Origin: an uncultured Planctomycetota bacterium
GTDB taxonomy: Bacteria; Planctomycetota; Brocadiia; CAIUPP01
Reading direction: 5' to 3'
DNA: 64,000 nucleotides
NCBI GenBank assembly: GCA_903901045.1
Contig: CAIUPP010000021.1
Span: forward strand, 40,491-104,490
The first letter of the stretch is position 1, and each line of letters starts with the position of its first letter. Positions 38,900 to 47,359 of the stretch are shown in pieces. The notes beneath the pieces were generated by a model. It did no database searches. It was not told where the DNA came from and worked only from the letters and a program-made list of their open reading frames with translations. The translations under genes and the position numbers were made by a program.

Positions 38900-39955
38900 A
38901 TGGGATTCGCGGAAGGTTGGGCTGCGCTCAACATGGACATGCCGGCCCGGGTTCCCCGCACGGAGTATGTGGATCACCCCGAGCTGATGTTCGCCGTCGC
39001 GGGCATCCCCCTCGCCTCCGGCAGTCCCGCCTCGGCCGGCGATGCCGCGCGAAAGGCCTTTCAGAAAGCGTGGGGCTACTCCTTCATCTGGTCCACGTTC
39101 ATCAACACCCAGCTCATGAAGAACGGCCGCACCACCAGCATGGGGCACGCAACCTACACGGAGGGGGGCGGAGACTTCGACGCCGGAATCCGCTGCCCCT
39201 TCACTGACCCCGAGGAGGTCTTGACGTTCGACCCTTCCGCGGAGTACGGCCCGATTGACGCGATGGCGCGGATGGCCGACTTCGAGGAAGACTACCGCCT
39301 CCGGTGCGAATTCTTCAACGACGCCGTCAACATGACCGGCGTATACACCACCATGGTCTCCGGATTGCTCGCGATCTTCGGCTGGGACATGCTGCTCCTG
39401 GCCATGGGCACGGACTCCCGCCGCTTTGGCGAGGTGGCGCGCCGGTACGAAAAATGGGCCATGCCGCTCTTCGATGCCCTGGCCGAAAGCAGCGTCCCGG
39501 TCATCATGTGCCACGATGACATCGTCTGGACCTCCGGGGCGGTCTTCCCGCCGGCGTGGTACCGCCAGTATGTCTTTCCCGCCTATCGGCGCTGCTGGCG
39601 TCCCATCCTCGACGCCGGGAAGCGTCTCGTCTTCACGAGCGACGGCAACTACACCGAGTTCTTTGACGACCTCGTCGCGTGCGGCGCGCACGCCTTCGTG
39701 ATGGAGCCGTGCAGCGACATGGAGGCCTTCGCGAAGAAGTATGGCCGCACCCACGGCTTCATTGGGAACGTTGATTGCCGCATTCTGCTCTCAGGCACCC
39801 GGAAAGAGATCCGCGCTGAGGTGGAGCGCTGCATGCGGATCGGCAAGGAATGCCCCGGTTTCTTCCTGGCCGTCGGCAACCACATTCCCGCGAACACGCC
39901 CATAGAGAATTGCCTCTATTACAACAAAGTGTACGAGGAGCTCTCAAGACGATAA
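38900..39955 (+). CDS. URO-D-superfamily protein lacking the His-x-Cys metal motif
   Basis: A 351-residue protein of the uroporphyrinogen decarboxylase superfamily. The fold landmarks are GLLAIFGWDMLL, VIMCHDDIVWTSGAVFPPAWYRQYVFP and FFLAVGNHIPANTPIENCL. At the place where MtaA-type proteins have His-x-Cys the sequence reads LVFTSDGNYTEFF, so the usual zinc ligands are missing. It follows the symporter by 15 bases and precedes the nitrilase, implying a cytoplasmic step on the imported compound. It differs strongly from the other three family members in the window. Confidence 0.75.
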   Translation: MGFAEGWAALNMDMPARVPRTEYVDHPELMFAVAGIPLASGSPASAGDAARKAFQKAWGYSFIWSTFINTQLMKNGRTTSMGHATYTEGGGDFDAGIRCPFTDPEEVLTFDPSAEYGPIDAMARMADFEEDYRLRCEFFNDAVNMTGVYTTMVSGLLAIFGWDMLLLAMGTDSRRFGEVARRYEKWAMPLFDALAESSVPVIMCHDDIVWTSGAVFPPAWYRQYVFPAYRRCWRPILDAGKRLVFTSDGNYTEFFDDLVACGAHAFVMEPCSDMEAFAKKYGRTHGFIGNVDCRILLSGTRKEIRAEVERCMRIGKECPGFFLAVGNHIPANTPIENCLYYNKVYEELSRR

Positions 39956-40034
39956 GAACCCGCCCGCGCACTGCGAAAGCGGAGGCGGCGACCGCGCGCA
40001 ACGCGGTTCTTTTCACGAACATGAAGGAGAACGC

Positions 40035-40952
40035 ATGGCGCATTTTGTGAACGTCGCGGCAGTGCAATTCCAGCCGACGATTTACTACGACGGCCATCAC
40101 GATTGGGACCGGCTGCGCGAGGGCGCTCTGGAGTCCACCGCGAAGACGCTGGACTCGCTGGGCGGACAGGGGCTCGATTTGATTGTCCTGTCGGAGTCCA
40201 TTTCCGCGATCGGTCAGACCAGCGCGAACGCCGAGAACGTGAAGACCCCCGGCCCCTTCCTGCGCTTGTACATGGACTTCGCGAGGCGCGAGAAGACGCA
40301 CCTGGTGGGTTCTTGCCTGCTGCGCGAGGGGGAACGCGTCTACAACTCGGCGGTCGTGATTGGTCCGCAGGGGATTCTCGGGCGGTACCGGAAGACGTTT
40401 CCCGTTCCCGAAGAACTCGAGCAGGGCATCAGCCCCGGAAACGGGGCCGCGGTGATCGATACGCCGGTGGGGCGCATCGGCGCGGCCATCTGCTTCGACT
40501 TGAACTTCGGGGAACTGCGCCACGCTTACGCTGAACTCCATCCCCAGATCATCGCCTTTCCCAGCATGTACCACGGCGGTTTGGTGCAGGAGATTTGGGC
40601 GTATGAATGCCGCTCCTACTTCGTCTCCGCCACCTGTTTTGAGAACTGTGGAATTCTGGACCCCTTCGGCCGGCCGCTCGCCCTGGCCGATGATTACACC
40701 CGTGTGCCCCGGGCCCGCATCAACCTTGACTACGTGATGTCCCACCGCAGCAGTTGCATCAAGCGCATCCCGGACATGCGCAGGAAGTACGGCCTGGAAA
40801 TATCCATTGAGGTGCCGGCCCACGTGGGGGTTGCGTTGATATCGAGCGCCAGTCCGGACCGGACCGCCCGCGATATTGCCCGGGAATTCGAACTCGAACT
40901 GCTGGACGATTACCTGGCGCGCTGCCGGGCATTGGTTCGCAAACAGGCATGA
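40035..40952 (+). CDS. Carbon-nitrogen hydrolase (nitrilase superfamily)
   Basis: A 305-residue cytoplasmic protein with the Glu-Lys-Cys triad. The glutamate is in LIVLSESISA, the lysine in GRYRKTFPVPEE, and the nucleophile is Cys153 in GAAICFDLNF. Family members hydrolyse amides, carbamoyl groups or nitriles. The C-terminal helix (FELELLDDYLARCRALV) is family-like. In this cluster it could remove an amide or N-carbamoyl group from a glycan-derived compound, which is inference from position only. The ATG at 40035 follows AAGGAGAACGC. Confidence 0.85.
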   Translation: MAHFVNVAAVQFQPTIYYDGHHDWDRLREGALESTAKTLDSLGGQGLDLIVLSESISAIGQTSANAENVKTPGPFLRLYMDFARREKTHLVGSCLLREGERVYNSAVVIGPQGILGRYRKTFPVPEELEQGISPGNGAAVIDTPVGRIGAAICFDLNFGELRHAYAELHPQIIAFPSMYHGGLVQEIWAYECRSYFVSATCFENCGILDPFGRPLALADDYTRVPRARINLDYVMSHRSSCIKRIPDMRRKYGLEISIEVPAHVGVALISSASPDRTARDIAREFELELLDDYLARCRALVRKQA

Positions 40953-40970
40953 AGAGATAAGGAGAGGCGC

Positions 40971-41594
40971 TTGATAACGGACGACAAACCCTGGCTGGCG
41001 AAGCAGGACAAAGTGATCTGCTTCGGAGATAGCCTTACAGCCGCGACGAGCAGTTATGTGGAAATCCTGCAGGAGCGGCTTGGACCGCGCGGCATCACGG
41101 TGGTGAAGGCCGGCCGCGACGGGGACAAGACGCCGTGGGCGCTCACGCGTTTGAATGCGGACGTAATCGATCAGAAGCCGACGGCGGTCTCCATCTTTCT
41201 GGGGACCAATGACGCTCATGTCGGGCGCGGGCGCTGGGCGGATGAACCCAAAGTCACGCCCGAAGCGTACCGCTGCAATCTCGTATGGATCATTCATCTC
41301 TGCCGACTGAGCGGGATCAAGAAATTCAGCATCACTCCCCCGCTCTGGCGATATGAGGGAGACCTCTGGCTGGAGTACGGCGATTCATTAGTCCCCTATC
41401 GTTTCGCCGCGCGCGAAGCGGCCGATGAAATGGGCGCACGGTTCGTGCCGGCGGACGTCGCCTTTGAGCAGGAATGGCAGAAGCATCCCGGGCATAGCGG
41501 CCTGCTGCTGACGGTGGACGGCGGGCACTTGAACGCGGAGGGCAACCGGGTGGTTGCCGAGGCCACCCTCAAGACCTGGAATCTGGCTGATTGA
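40971..41594 (+). CDS. Cytoplasmic SGNH/GDSL hydrolase
   Basis: A 207-residue compact SGNH hydrolase. It has CFGDSLTAA (nucleophile serine), LGTNDAH (block III) and a final VDGGHLNAEG carrying the Asp and His of the triad. No signal peptide is seen, so it acts inside the cell, in contrast to the secreted esterase upstream. The start is a TTG after AAGGAG. It lies 18 bases after the nitrilase and is the last gene of the rightward cluster. A GC-rich hairpin (41626-41632 with 41644-41650) follows. Confidence 0.82.
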   Translation: MITDDKPWLAKQDKVICFGDSLTAATSSYVEILQERLGPRGITVVKAGRDGDKTPWALTRLNADVIDQKPTAVSIFLGTNDAHVGRGRWADEPKVTPEAYRCNLVWIIHLCRLSGIKKFSITPPLWRYEGDLWLEYGDSLVPYRFAAREAADEMGARFVPADVAFEQEWQKHPGHSGLLLTVDGGHLNAEGNRVVAEATLKTWNLAD

Positions 41595-41625
41595 GCAGGG
41601 GGGCGACGCAAAGAGAACGTGCCCG

Positions 41626-41650
41626 CGGCGCCTGCGCAATGATGGCGCCG
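41626..41650. terminator. GC-rich hairpin at the end of the glycan cluster
   Basis: CGGCGCC at 41626-41632 pairs with GGCGCCG at 41644-41650 across an 11-base loop, 32 bases after the SGNH stop. It has no T-run, so it is a weak terminator candidate. Confidence 0.35.
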
Positions 41651-41720
41651 TGATCGCCTGAGCATGGCCTTTTGCCTCGCCATGATTTCCACAGAGCAAG
41701 ACCACTTCCAGAGATTCTTC

Positions 41721-41762
41721 TTGACATTTCGTCACGAGGGATGTAAAGTAGAAAAGTAGAAA
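41721..41762 (+). promoter_or_regulatory. Promoter with direct-repeat operator for the GntR/LacI hybrid regulator
   Basis: TTGACA at 41721-41726, a 17-base spacer and TAAAGT at 41744-41749, with a TG just upstream. Two perfect direct copies of AGTAGAAA (41747-41754 and 41755-41762) overlap the -10 box and the expected transcription start. The repeats could bind the dimeric winged-helix regulator encoded 67 bases downstream. The region is AT-rich against the GC-rich surroundings. Confidence 0.5.
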
Positions 41763-41828
41763 TGCATAGAGAAATGTAGTAAGCCCTCTCCGGTTCTGCA
41801 GTTCTGCCGCGCCGAGGTCGAGAGAACG

Positions 41829-43064
41829 ATGCAAGTCAGACAGTCAGGCGTGACGCCCAACATCCCCTTGCGTGTTCGGATTTATGAAGACTTGGCCGCC
41901 TCAATTCGGCAGAAGAGATTGCTGCCGGGCGGCAAGTTGCCGACCATGTCGGAAGTGGCCAAACAGTATGGCGTCTCCGTGCGGACCGCCGAAATCGCCT
42001 TTGGCCGGCTCAAGACCGAGGGGTTGGTCTTCTCCCGCACCGGCAGCGGCACTTTTGTCGCGCATCCGGTCGAAGCGGCCGTGGCCGCCGAAGTCATCCT
42101 CTGCGTTCACCCCAAATTGATGCAAAGCACCAGCAACGACCCCTTGCTTTGGATAGCCTTCACGAAATTCAGCGGCATCATTTCAGGGGCCGAGCGACGC
42201 CATGTGCGACTGGTCCCGATCGTGAACCGGACAGCGTTCGATTCCTGCATTCACCCGCAGATACGGCAGGGACTGATCCTTTTCGACTTGATGTACGAAG
42301 CGGATGGCTTCGGAGAGGTGGCGCGCTACGCCGTCGAACACAAATGGCCGGTGTGCGTCGTTACGGGGCAGACGCCGAACCTGCTGTGCGTGGAGGACCA
42401 TCGCGGCATAGGCTTCGAGCAGGCCACGACGCACCTGTTGAGCATGGGGCACCGGCGGATCGCTTACCTCAACCTCACTCCGGACATCCGTTATCCCGCG
42501 AATACGAAGCGCCTGGTTGAAGGGCCGCGCGACGGCTATCTTCGCGCCCATAAGCGTGCCGGAGTGAAACCGGTCGCGGGACTGTACATGGAGGTGCCTC
42601 CGCCGGAGGGGGCGGGGCCGGGACCCACGGTGGAAGCGGTGGAACGCCTCCTGTCGCGCGATCCGCGGCCGACGGCCATTGTGGCGAGCAATGACGCGCG
42701 CGCATGGGTCGTGCTGGATGTTTTGAAGGCGCACGGCATCGGCGTACCGCAGGAGATGTCCGTCGTCGGCTGCGATGACCGCCCCGAGTCCGAGAGACTC
42801 TCTCCGCCGCTGACGTCCATCAACACGGCGCTCAGCGCGCAGGGGGAAGAGGCGGTGAATTACATTGTAAACGTGCTGCAGGGACGGCGGGCTCCGCTGC
42901 CCTCGGTCATGCCGCGCTTGGTCGTGCGGGCCTCCTCCGGAGTTCCGCCGGCCCGGCCTGCCAACGGGGATGGTTTCAACAGGCAAAACTGCTTCTCATC
43001 AGCCGCGACGGCGCACGTCCGCTCGAAGGGGGGCGTGTGCCGCTTTCGGAAGTTGCGCCGTTGA
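41829..43064 (+). CDS. GntR-type winged-helix / LacI-type sensor hybrid regulator
   Basis: A 411-residue protein. The N-terminal 75 residues are a GntR winged helix (LAASIRQKRLLPGGKLPTMS, VSVRTAEIAFGRLKTEGL, TGSGTFVAHP). Residues about 85-375 are a LacI/GalR periplasmic-binding-protein-like sensor (TTHLLSMGHRRIAYLN, TAIVASNDARAWVVLDVLK, SVVGCDDRPESERLSPPLTS). This arrangement is the AraR type, in which a GntR DNA-binding domain is controlled by a sugar-binding LacI-like domain. It ends with a 35-residue basic tail without clear homology. It probably controls the following beta-helix and URO-D-like genes or the cluster upstream. Confidence 0.85.
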   Translation: MQVRQSGVTPNIPLRVRIYEDLAASIRQKRLLPGGKLPTMSEVAKQYGVSVRTAEIAFGRLKTEGLVFSRTGSGTFVAHPVEAAVAAEVILCVHPKLMQSTSNDPLLWIAFTKFSGIISGAERRHVRLVPIVNRTAFDSCIHPQIRQGLILFDLMYEADGFGEVARYAVEHKWPVCVVTGQTPNLLCVEDHRGIGFEQATTHLLSMGHRRIAYLNLTPDIRYPANTKRLVEGPRDGYLRAHKRAGVKPVAGLYMEVPPPEGAGPGPTVEAVERLLSRDPRPTAIVASNDARAWVVLDVLKAHGIGVPQEMSVVGCDDRPESERLSPPLTSINTALSAQGEEAVNYIVNVLQGRRAPLPSVMPRLVVRASSGVPPARPANGDGFNRQNCFSSAATAHVRSKGGVCRFRKLRR

Positions 43065-43148
43065 CAGTGGAGCACCTCGGCGGTTGCTGTTATAGCCGGG
43101 CGGTTCTCCGCGCGATGGACTTCGGGATGACCTCGGAAAGGGAATAGC

Positions 43149-46100
43149 ATGGGACTCAAGAAGTGCGTAGGACTATCACTGCTGGGCGCGGGACTATCTT
43201 TGAGCGCCTCTCTTCTGGCCGCGACGGTGCATGTGTCCCCCGCCGGCGCCGACGCCAACCCCGGCACGGCGGAGCAGCCGGTGGCCACGCTGCGCAAGGC
43301 GGTGGAACTGACGGCAGGGAAGGATGAGCCCTGCGATATCCTCTTCCACAAGGGAGTCTATGTTCAGGCAGCGGGGGCGGTTGGCCAGCAAGCGGACCGC
43401 GACAAGGCCCCGCTGCCTTCTCTGCTGATCACCGCCGGTAAAAACGCCGATGGCAGTTATGAAGAGGTCATCTTCGACGGGGGGCGGAAGATCGCGAAGT
43501 CCGAACCGGTGGACGGAAAGCCGGGCGTGTACAAGGTGGCGCTCGCCGTCAACCTCACTGTCACAGTCCCCGAATTGTGGGAAGCCGATGCGCGCACACG
43601 GTACGAACTCGCCGCCGACTTGAAGGCCGTCGAGCAATTCCCGGCCACCTTCTGGTCCAGCGGCAAGGAACTCTTCATCCACACCACCGACGGCCGTCCG
43701 CCCGAGGCGCACGACGTGGGGATGAACGGCGAGCGGGAAGGCATCTATGTCTGGCGTCCGAACACAACCGTGCGCGGCCTGCAGTTCCGAAACTACCTGG
43801 GCTGGGTATGGTCCTCCGGAGTCATCCTGCGCGCTCCGAGCACGACGGTCGAGGACTGCCAGGCCCGCAATTGCGTGCGCGGCTTCCAGGCGCTGGATAT
43901 CGCTGTGGAGCACATGCGGATCATCCGGTGCACCACGGAGGATTGCGGCAACGGCGCCTACTTGAGCGGAAAGCATGGGATCGTCGAGGACTGCCGGTTC
44001 TTCAAAGTTCGCGACCGCTTCATGATCCCCATGTACCCGCAGGAGGACAGCGGCATCGAATTCTACTACGGCTTCGAGGGGGAAGCGCGCCGCAACCTCT
44101 GCGTCGGATTCAATAACGGCATCTTCGCGAAGGCCAGCCCGATGGGCGTGTTCGTCTTCGAATACAATACCGTCATCGCGGGCAGAAGCCCCGACGTTAC
44201 GACCATCGGCGGCGTCGGCGGCACCAGTTATGAAGCGAAGAGCGTCTTGAGCCACAACATCATCTGCGGCTTCGCCTCGCCGATCACCACCCCCTCCGGC
44301 ATCGTCCCGGGGATGGTGGCGGACTACAACTATTTCTGGCAATGCCTGGGGCGCGACCAGCTTCAGGAGTGCCTGGACATGCCACGCAAGATGGGCGCGG
44401 GGGAGCACAACCTGGTGGCGGACCCGCGTTTTGCCGGGGCGGCGAGCGGCGATTACCGGCTGCTGCCGAACAGCCCGTGCCTGAAGAGCGGGCCCAACGG
44501 CGAGAGTAGCGGCGCGTTTGGCGGGGTGGGGGCGGACTTCAAGGACGTCGAACCGCCGCTGGTGACCATTGCGCTGGGGCCGCCGGCTCAGAGAGCGGGC
44601 GGCACGGGCGAACTTTATTTCGAGCGCGATCCGTGGAACGGCGGCGGGCGCAATCTGGTTCGGCAACTGGGATCGAACGGCCGTTCGGACGAATGGGTGA
44701 CCTCGGAGGCGCAGTTCGGCTTGATCATCGGCGCGGAAGACGCCGTCGGCAAGCCCGCCCAGATGAAGACCCGGATTGGCGATGCCCCCTGGAGCGCTCC
44801 GGAACCATACTCCGGGTGGAAGGAAGCCTCGCTTCCTGCCGGCGCGGTTATGACCGGCGTCAGCGTCACAGTCTCCGACGACGCCGGGAACTGGAGCGCG
44901 CCCCAAACGCTGATGGTCCGGCTGATGGACAAGGGACCGAAATTGAAGACCACGCCGGTGCTCTACGCCAACGACAAGGGGGTGGTGATTTCCTTCGAGA
45001 CGGACTCCCCCTGTCTGGCCAAGGTCGAATACGGACCGGATACGAAATATGGCTCCCTGTTCGAGCAGCCCAGGGACGTTCAGCGCTCCTGGCTTGCAGG
45101 CGACGGCGGCGACTGGGTGACCGTGCGCTCCATGCCGCGCGTGACCAACTACCTCGTGTTGCTCCAGCCCAGTGTGGCCGCGGGCAAGACCTACCATTAC
45201 CGCATCATCCTTGAGGACCAGGTCGGGCATAAGACCGTCGGCCCCGATGCGACGTTCACCCTCCGGGGCGCGGCCAGGTCGTATTTCGTCTCCCCCGACG
45301 GGGAAGATGCCGCCGGACGCGGCGCGCGCGAGAAACCGTGGCGCACGATCCAGTTCGCCGTGGACCGCGCTTTGCCCGGCGACCGCGTGATCCTGATGCC
45401 GGGGCTGTACGCCGGCGAAGCGAAGCTGACCCACGGCGGCCTCGCCGGCTCGCCGATCAGCATTGAAGCGGAAACTCCCGGCAGCGTCATCCTCGATGGC
45501 CGCCATGAGGCCGGCGCCTGCATTCGGCTGGAGCTTGCGCCGTACGTGACGATCACAGGTCTTGAGCTTCGCTGGTTCGCCCTTGCCGGGGTCTATGTGG
45601 CCGACTCCTCCAGCGTGACCGTATCCCATTGCCGGATCTGGAACCAGTACTGGTCCGGCTGGCCGCACGGCTCCGGCATTTTCGCGCACCGTTCGCCCGA
45701 TCTGGTCGCGGAGTACAATGTCATCTACGAGATGGAGTACGGCATAATGCTTCTGCAGAGTCCGCGGCCGCGGGTCGTTCATAACACCGTCAACACCGTC
45801 ATGTACGCCGCCGTCTCCTTCGCCGCCGGCTCCGCGGAAGGGGGCGTCTCCCGGAACAACTCCTTCGCCTACTGCGGCAATGACCAATTCAGTCTGGACA
45901 GCAATACGCCCGAGCAGTTTGCGACCTTCGACAGCGATTACAACAACGTCGGCACGGAAATCCCCGAGTATTACGTGAAGTATAACGCGCAGTTCAAGAT
46001 AGGCGTCGGCACGCCCCAGGAGTTCGTTGTCAAGGACCCCTTCTTCCGGAACAAGGGGCACAAGGCCGTGATCTGGCTGAACGGCATGCGCTACATGAGC

Positions 46101-46268
46101 CTGATCGCCTGGCAGGAGGGCACGGGCAAGGACAAGCACTCGATCTTCAAAGACCCCGATTACGTCGACGCCGAGCGGGCGGATTTCCGCTTGAAGCCCG
46201 GCAGTCCCAACATCGGCGCAGGTGAAGATGGCTCGAATATCGGCGCATTGATGGTGCTGGAGAAGTAG
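43149..46268 (+). CDS. Secreted double parallel beta-helix protein (polysaccharide-lyase-like)
   Basis: A 1039-residue protein with a signal peptide (cleavage near LLAA-TVHV). It has two right-handed beta-helix modules. The first is about residues 25-470 (VHVSPAGADANPGTAEQPVA and VRGLQFRNYLGW). The second is about 710-1035 (DUF1565-like YFVSPDGEDAAGRG and WRTIQFAVDRALPGDRVILM, GLELRWFALAGVYVAD). A fibronectin-III-like linker lies between them (about 480-700). Such folds occur in pectate/alginate lyases and in galactosidase-like beta-helix enzymes. No catalytic triad can be named from the sequence. ATG follows GGAAAGGG. The neighbours suggest extracellular polysaccharide cleavage or binding. 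Confidence 0.8.
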   Translation: MGLKKCVGLSLLGAGLSLSASLLAATVHVSPAGADANPGTAEQPVATLRKAVELTAGKDEPCDILFHKGVYVQAAGAVGQQADRDKAPLPSLLITAGKNADGSYEEVIFDGGRKIAKSEPVDGKPGVYKVALAVNLTVTVPELWEADARTRYELAADLKAVEQFPATFWSSGKELFIHTTDGRPPEAHDVGMNGEREGIYVWRPNTTVRGLQFRNYLGWVWSSGVILRAPSTTVEDCQARNCVRGFQALDIAVEHMRIIRCTTEDCGNGAYLSGKHGIVEDCRFFKVRDRFMIPMYPQEDSGIEFYYGFEGEARRNLCVGFNNGIFAKASPMGVFVFEYNTVIAGRSPDVTTIGGVGGTSYEAKSVLSHNIICGFASPITTPSGIVPGMVADYNYFWQCLGRDQLQECLDMPRKMGAGEHNLVADPRFAGAASGDYRLLPNSPCLKSGPNGESSGAFGGVGADFKDVEPPLVTIALGPPAQRAGGTGELYFERDPWNGGGRNLVRQLGSNGRSDEWVTSEAQFGLIIGAEDAVGKPAQMKTRIGDAPWSAPEPYSGWKEASLPAGAVMTGVSVTVSDDAGNWSAPQTLMVRLMDKGPKLKTTPVLYANDKGVVISFETDSPCLAKVEYGPDTKYGSLFEQPRDVQRSWLAGDGGDWVTVRSMPRVTNYLVLLQPSVAAGKTYHYRIILEDQVGHKTVGPDATFTLRGAARSYFVSPDGEDAAGRGAREKPWRTIQFAVDRALPGDRVILMPGLYAGEAKLTHGGLAGSPISIEAETPGSVILDGRHEAGACIRLELAPYVTITGLELRWFALAGVYVADSSSVTVSHCRIWNQYWSGWPHGSGIFAHRSPDLVAEYNVIYEMEYGIMLLQSPRPRVVHNTVNTVMYAAVSFAAGSAEGGVSRNNSFAYCGNDQFSLDSNTPEQFATFDSDYNNVGTEIPEYYVKYNAQFKIGVGTPQEFVVKDPFFRNKGHKAVIWLNGMRYMSLIAWQEGTGKDKHSIFKDPDYVDAERADFRLKPGSPNIGAGEDGSNIGALMVLEK

Positions 46269-46295
46269 GTGTAGTAGAATGCCCGCCGTGAAATG

Positions 46296-46321
46296 CCCGG
46301 CCACTGTGAACATTGGCCGGG
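46296..46321. terminator. Hairpin after the beta-helix gene
   Basis: CCCGGCCA (46296-46303) and TGGCCGGG (46314-46321) enclose ten bases, 28 bases after the stop and just upstream of the next gene's ribosome site. The following GTTTC is only weakly T-rich. It may be partial termination. Confidence 0.4.
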
Positions 46322-46347
46322 TTTCAGGAAAAGAGGAGGGAACCTGA

Positions 46348-47343
46348 ATGACGTCGCGTGAAATCATCCTGGCGAACCTGGCGCATCAGAACCCCGACCG
46401 GCCCGGATTCTGCTTTTCACAGCCGGGCCGGAAGAATGATATCTTCGGCACCGGGCTCGGCAGCTCGGAAACGTACGAGCCGATGCGCAAGCTGGTCGGC
46501 GACATGGAATATTACGATGATGAATGGGGCAATCTCTGGCGCCGCAAGGTGGACGGGTGCGCCGGCGGCGAGGTCTGTGAGCCGGCGCTGAAGGACTGGA
46601 AGCAGCTCGACAGCATGAAGCTTCCCGACTATGACAACCCGAAGCGCTATGAAAGCGTGCGAGCGGAGTTTGCCAAGGCGGGCGACATGTTCCGCCTGGC
46701 CAGCATGCCCGGGTGGGTCTTCAGCACGAGCCGGTACCTTCGCAAGATGGAAGTGTACTTTGTCGACCTGGTCGAGTACCGGGAAGAAATTGACCGCCTG
46801 CACGACAGGGTCACGGAGTTGTACCTAAAAATGATCCGGCTGTACGCGCAGAACGGCGCGGAAGGGATAGCTTTCTGCGAAGACCTTGGCGTCCAGGACA
46901 GGACCCTGGTCAGTCCGTCGATGTGGCGGGAGATCTTCAGACCCCACTACCTGAAACTTACCGGGGCGGCGCACGAGTGCGGCTTGAAAGTCTTCATGCA
47001 CTCCTGCGGCTTCAATTGGGCGCTCATAGACGACCTGGCCACGGCCGGAATCGACTGTCTCCAGTTCGACCAGCCCACCCTGTACGACCTGCCCGCCCTG
47101 GCGGAGAAATTCCGCCGTCACAAGGTGGCGCTCTTCTCCCCCGTCGATATCCAGAAGGTGCTGCCCACCGGCAACCGCGCCTTTATCGAGTCGGAGGCGA
47201 AGCGCATGGTGGACACCTTCCGCGGCTTCCTCATCTGCAAGAACTACGGCGACCTGCAGGGCATCGGCGTCAAACCCGAATGGGACCGCTGGGCCTACGA
47301 TGCGCTGTTGCGGGCCGCAGGGGTGAGCGAAACGCAGAAGTGA
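46348..47343 (+). CDS. URO-D-superfamily (MtaA-like) protein
   Basis: A 331-residue protein starting MTSREIILANLAHQNPDRPG, a classic non-HemE URO-D opening. The metal motif is KVFMHSCGFNWALIDDLA (His-x-Cys), and the phosphate-loop region reads QFDQPTLYDLPALAEKFRRH. The C-terminal segment GFLICKNYGDLQGIGVKPEW differs from the usual GPGH loop. Its neighbour is the beta-helix protein upstream. GAGGAGGG precedes the ATG. A role in methyl-group or decarboxylation chemistry of a glycan-derived substrate is inference. Confidence 0.8.
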   Translation: MTSREIILANLAHQNPDRPGFCFSQPGRKNDIFGTGLGSSETYEPMRKLVGDMEYYDDEWGNLWRRKVDGCAGGEVCEPALKDWKQLDSMKLPDYDNPKRYESVRAEFAKAGDMFRLASMPGWVFSTSRYLRKMEVYFVDLVEYREEIDRLHDRVTELYLKMIRLYAQNGAEGIAFCEDLGVQDRTLVSPSMWREIFRPHYLKLTGAAHECGLKVFMHSCGFNWALIDDLATAGIDCLQFDQPTLYDLPALAEKFRRHKVALFSPVDIQKVLPTGNRAFIESEAKRMVDTFRGFLICKNYGDLQGIGVKPEWDRWAYDALLRAAGVSETQK

Positions 47344-47359
47344 GTCCCGGCGCGCGGCG

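Noticed and set aside
43194..46367. Minus-strand open frame of 1057 codons opposite the beta-helix gene
   Set aside because: Shadow of the real gene. It has no start signal and no motif, while the plus strand has a signal peptide and beta-helix repeats.
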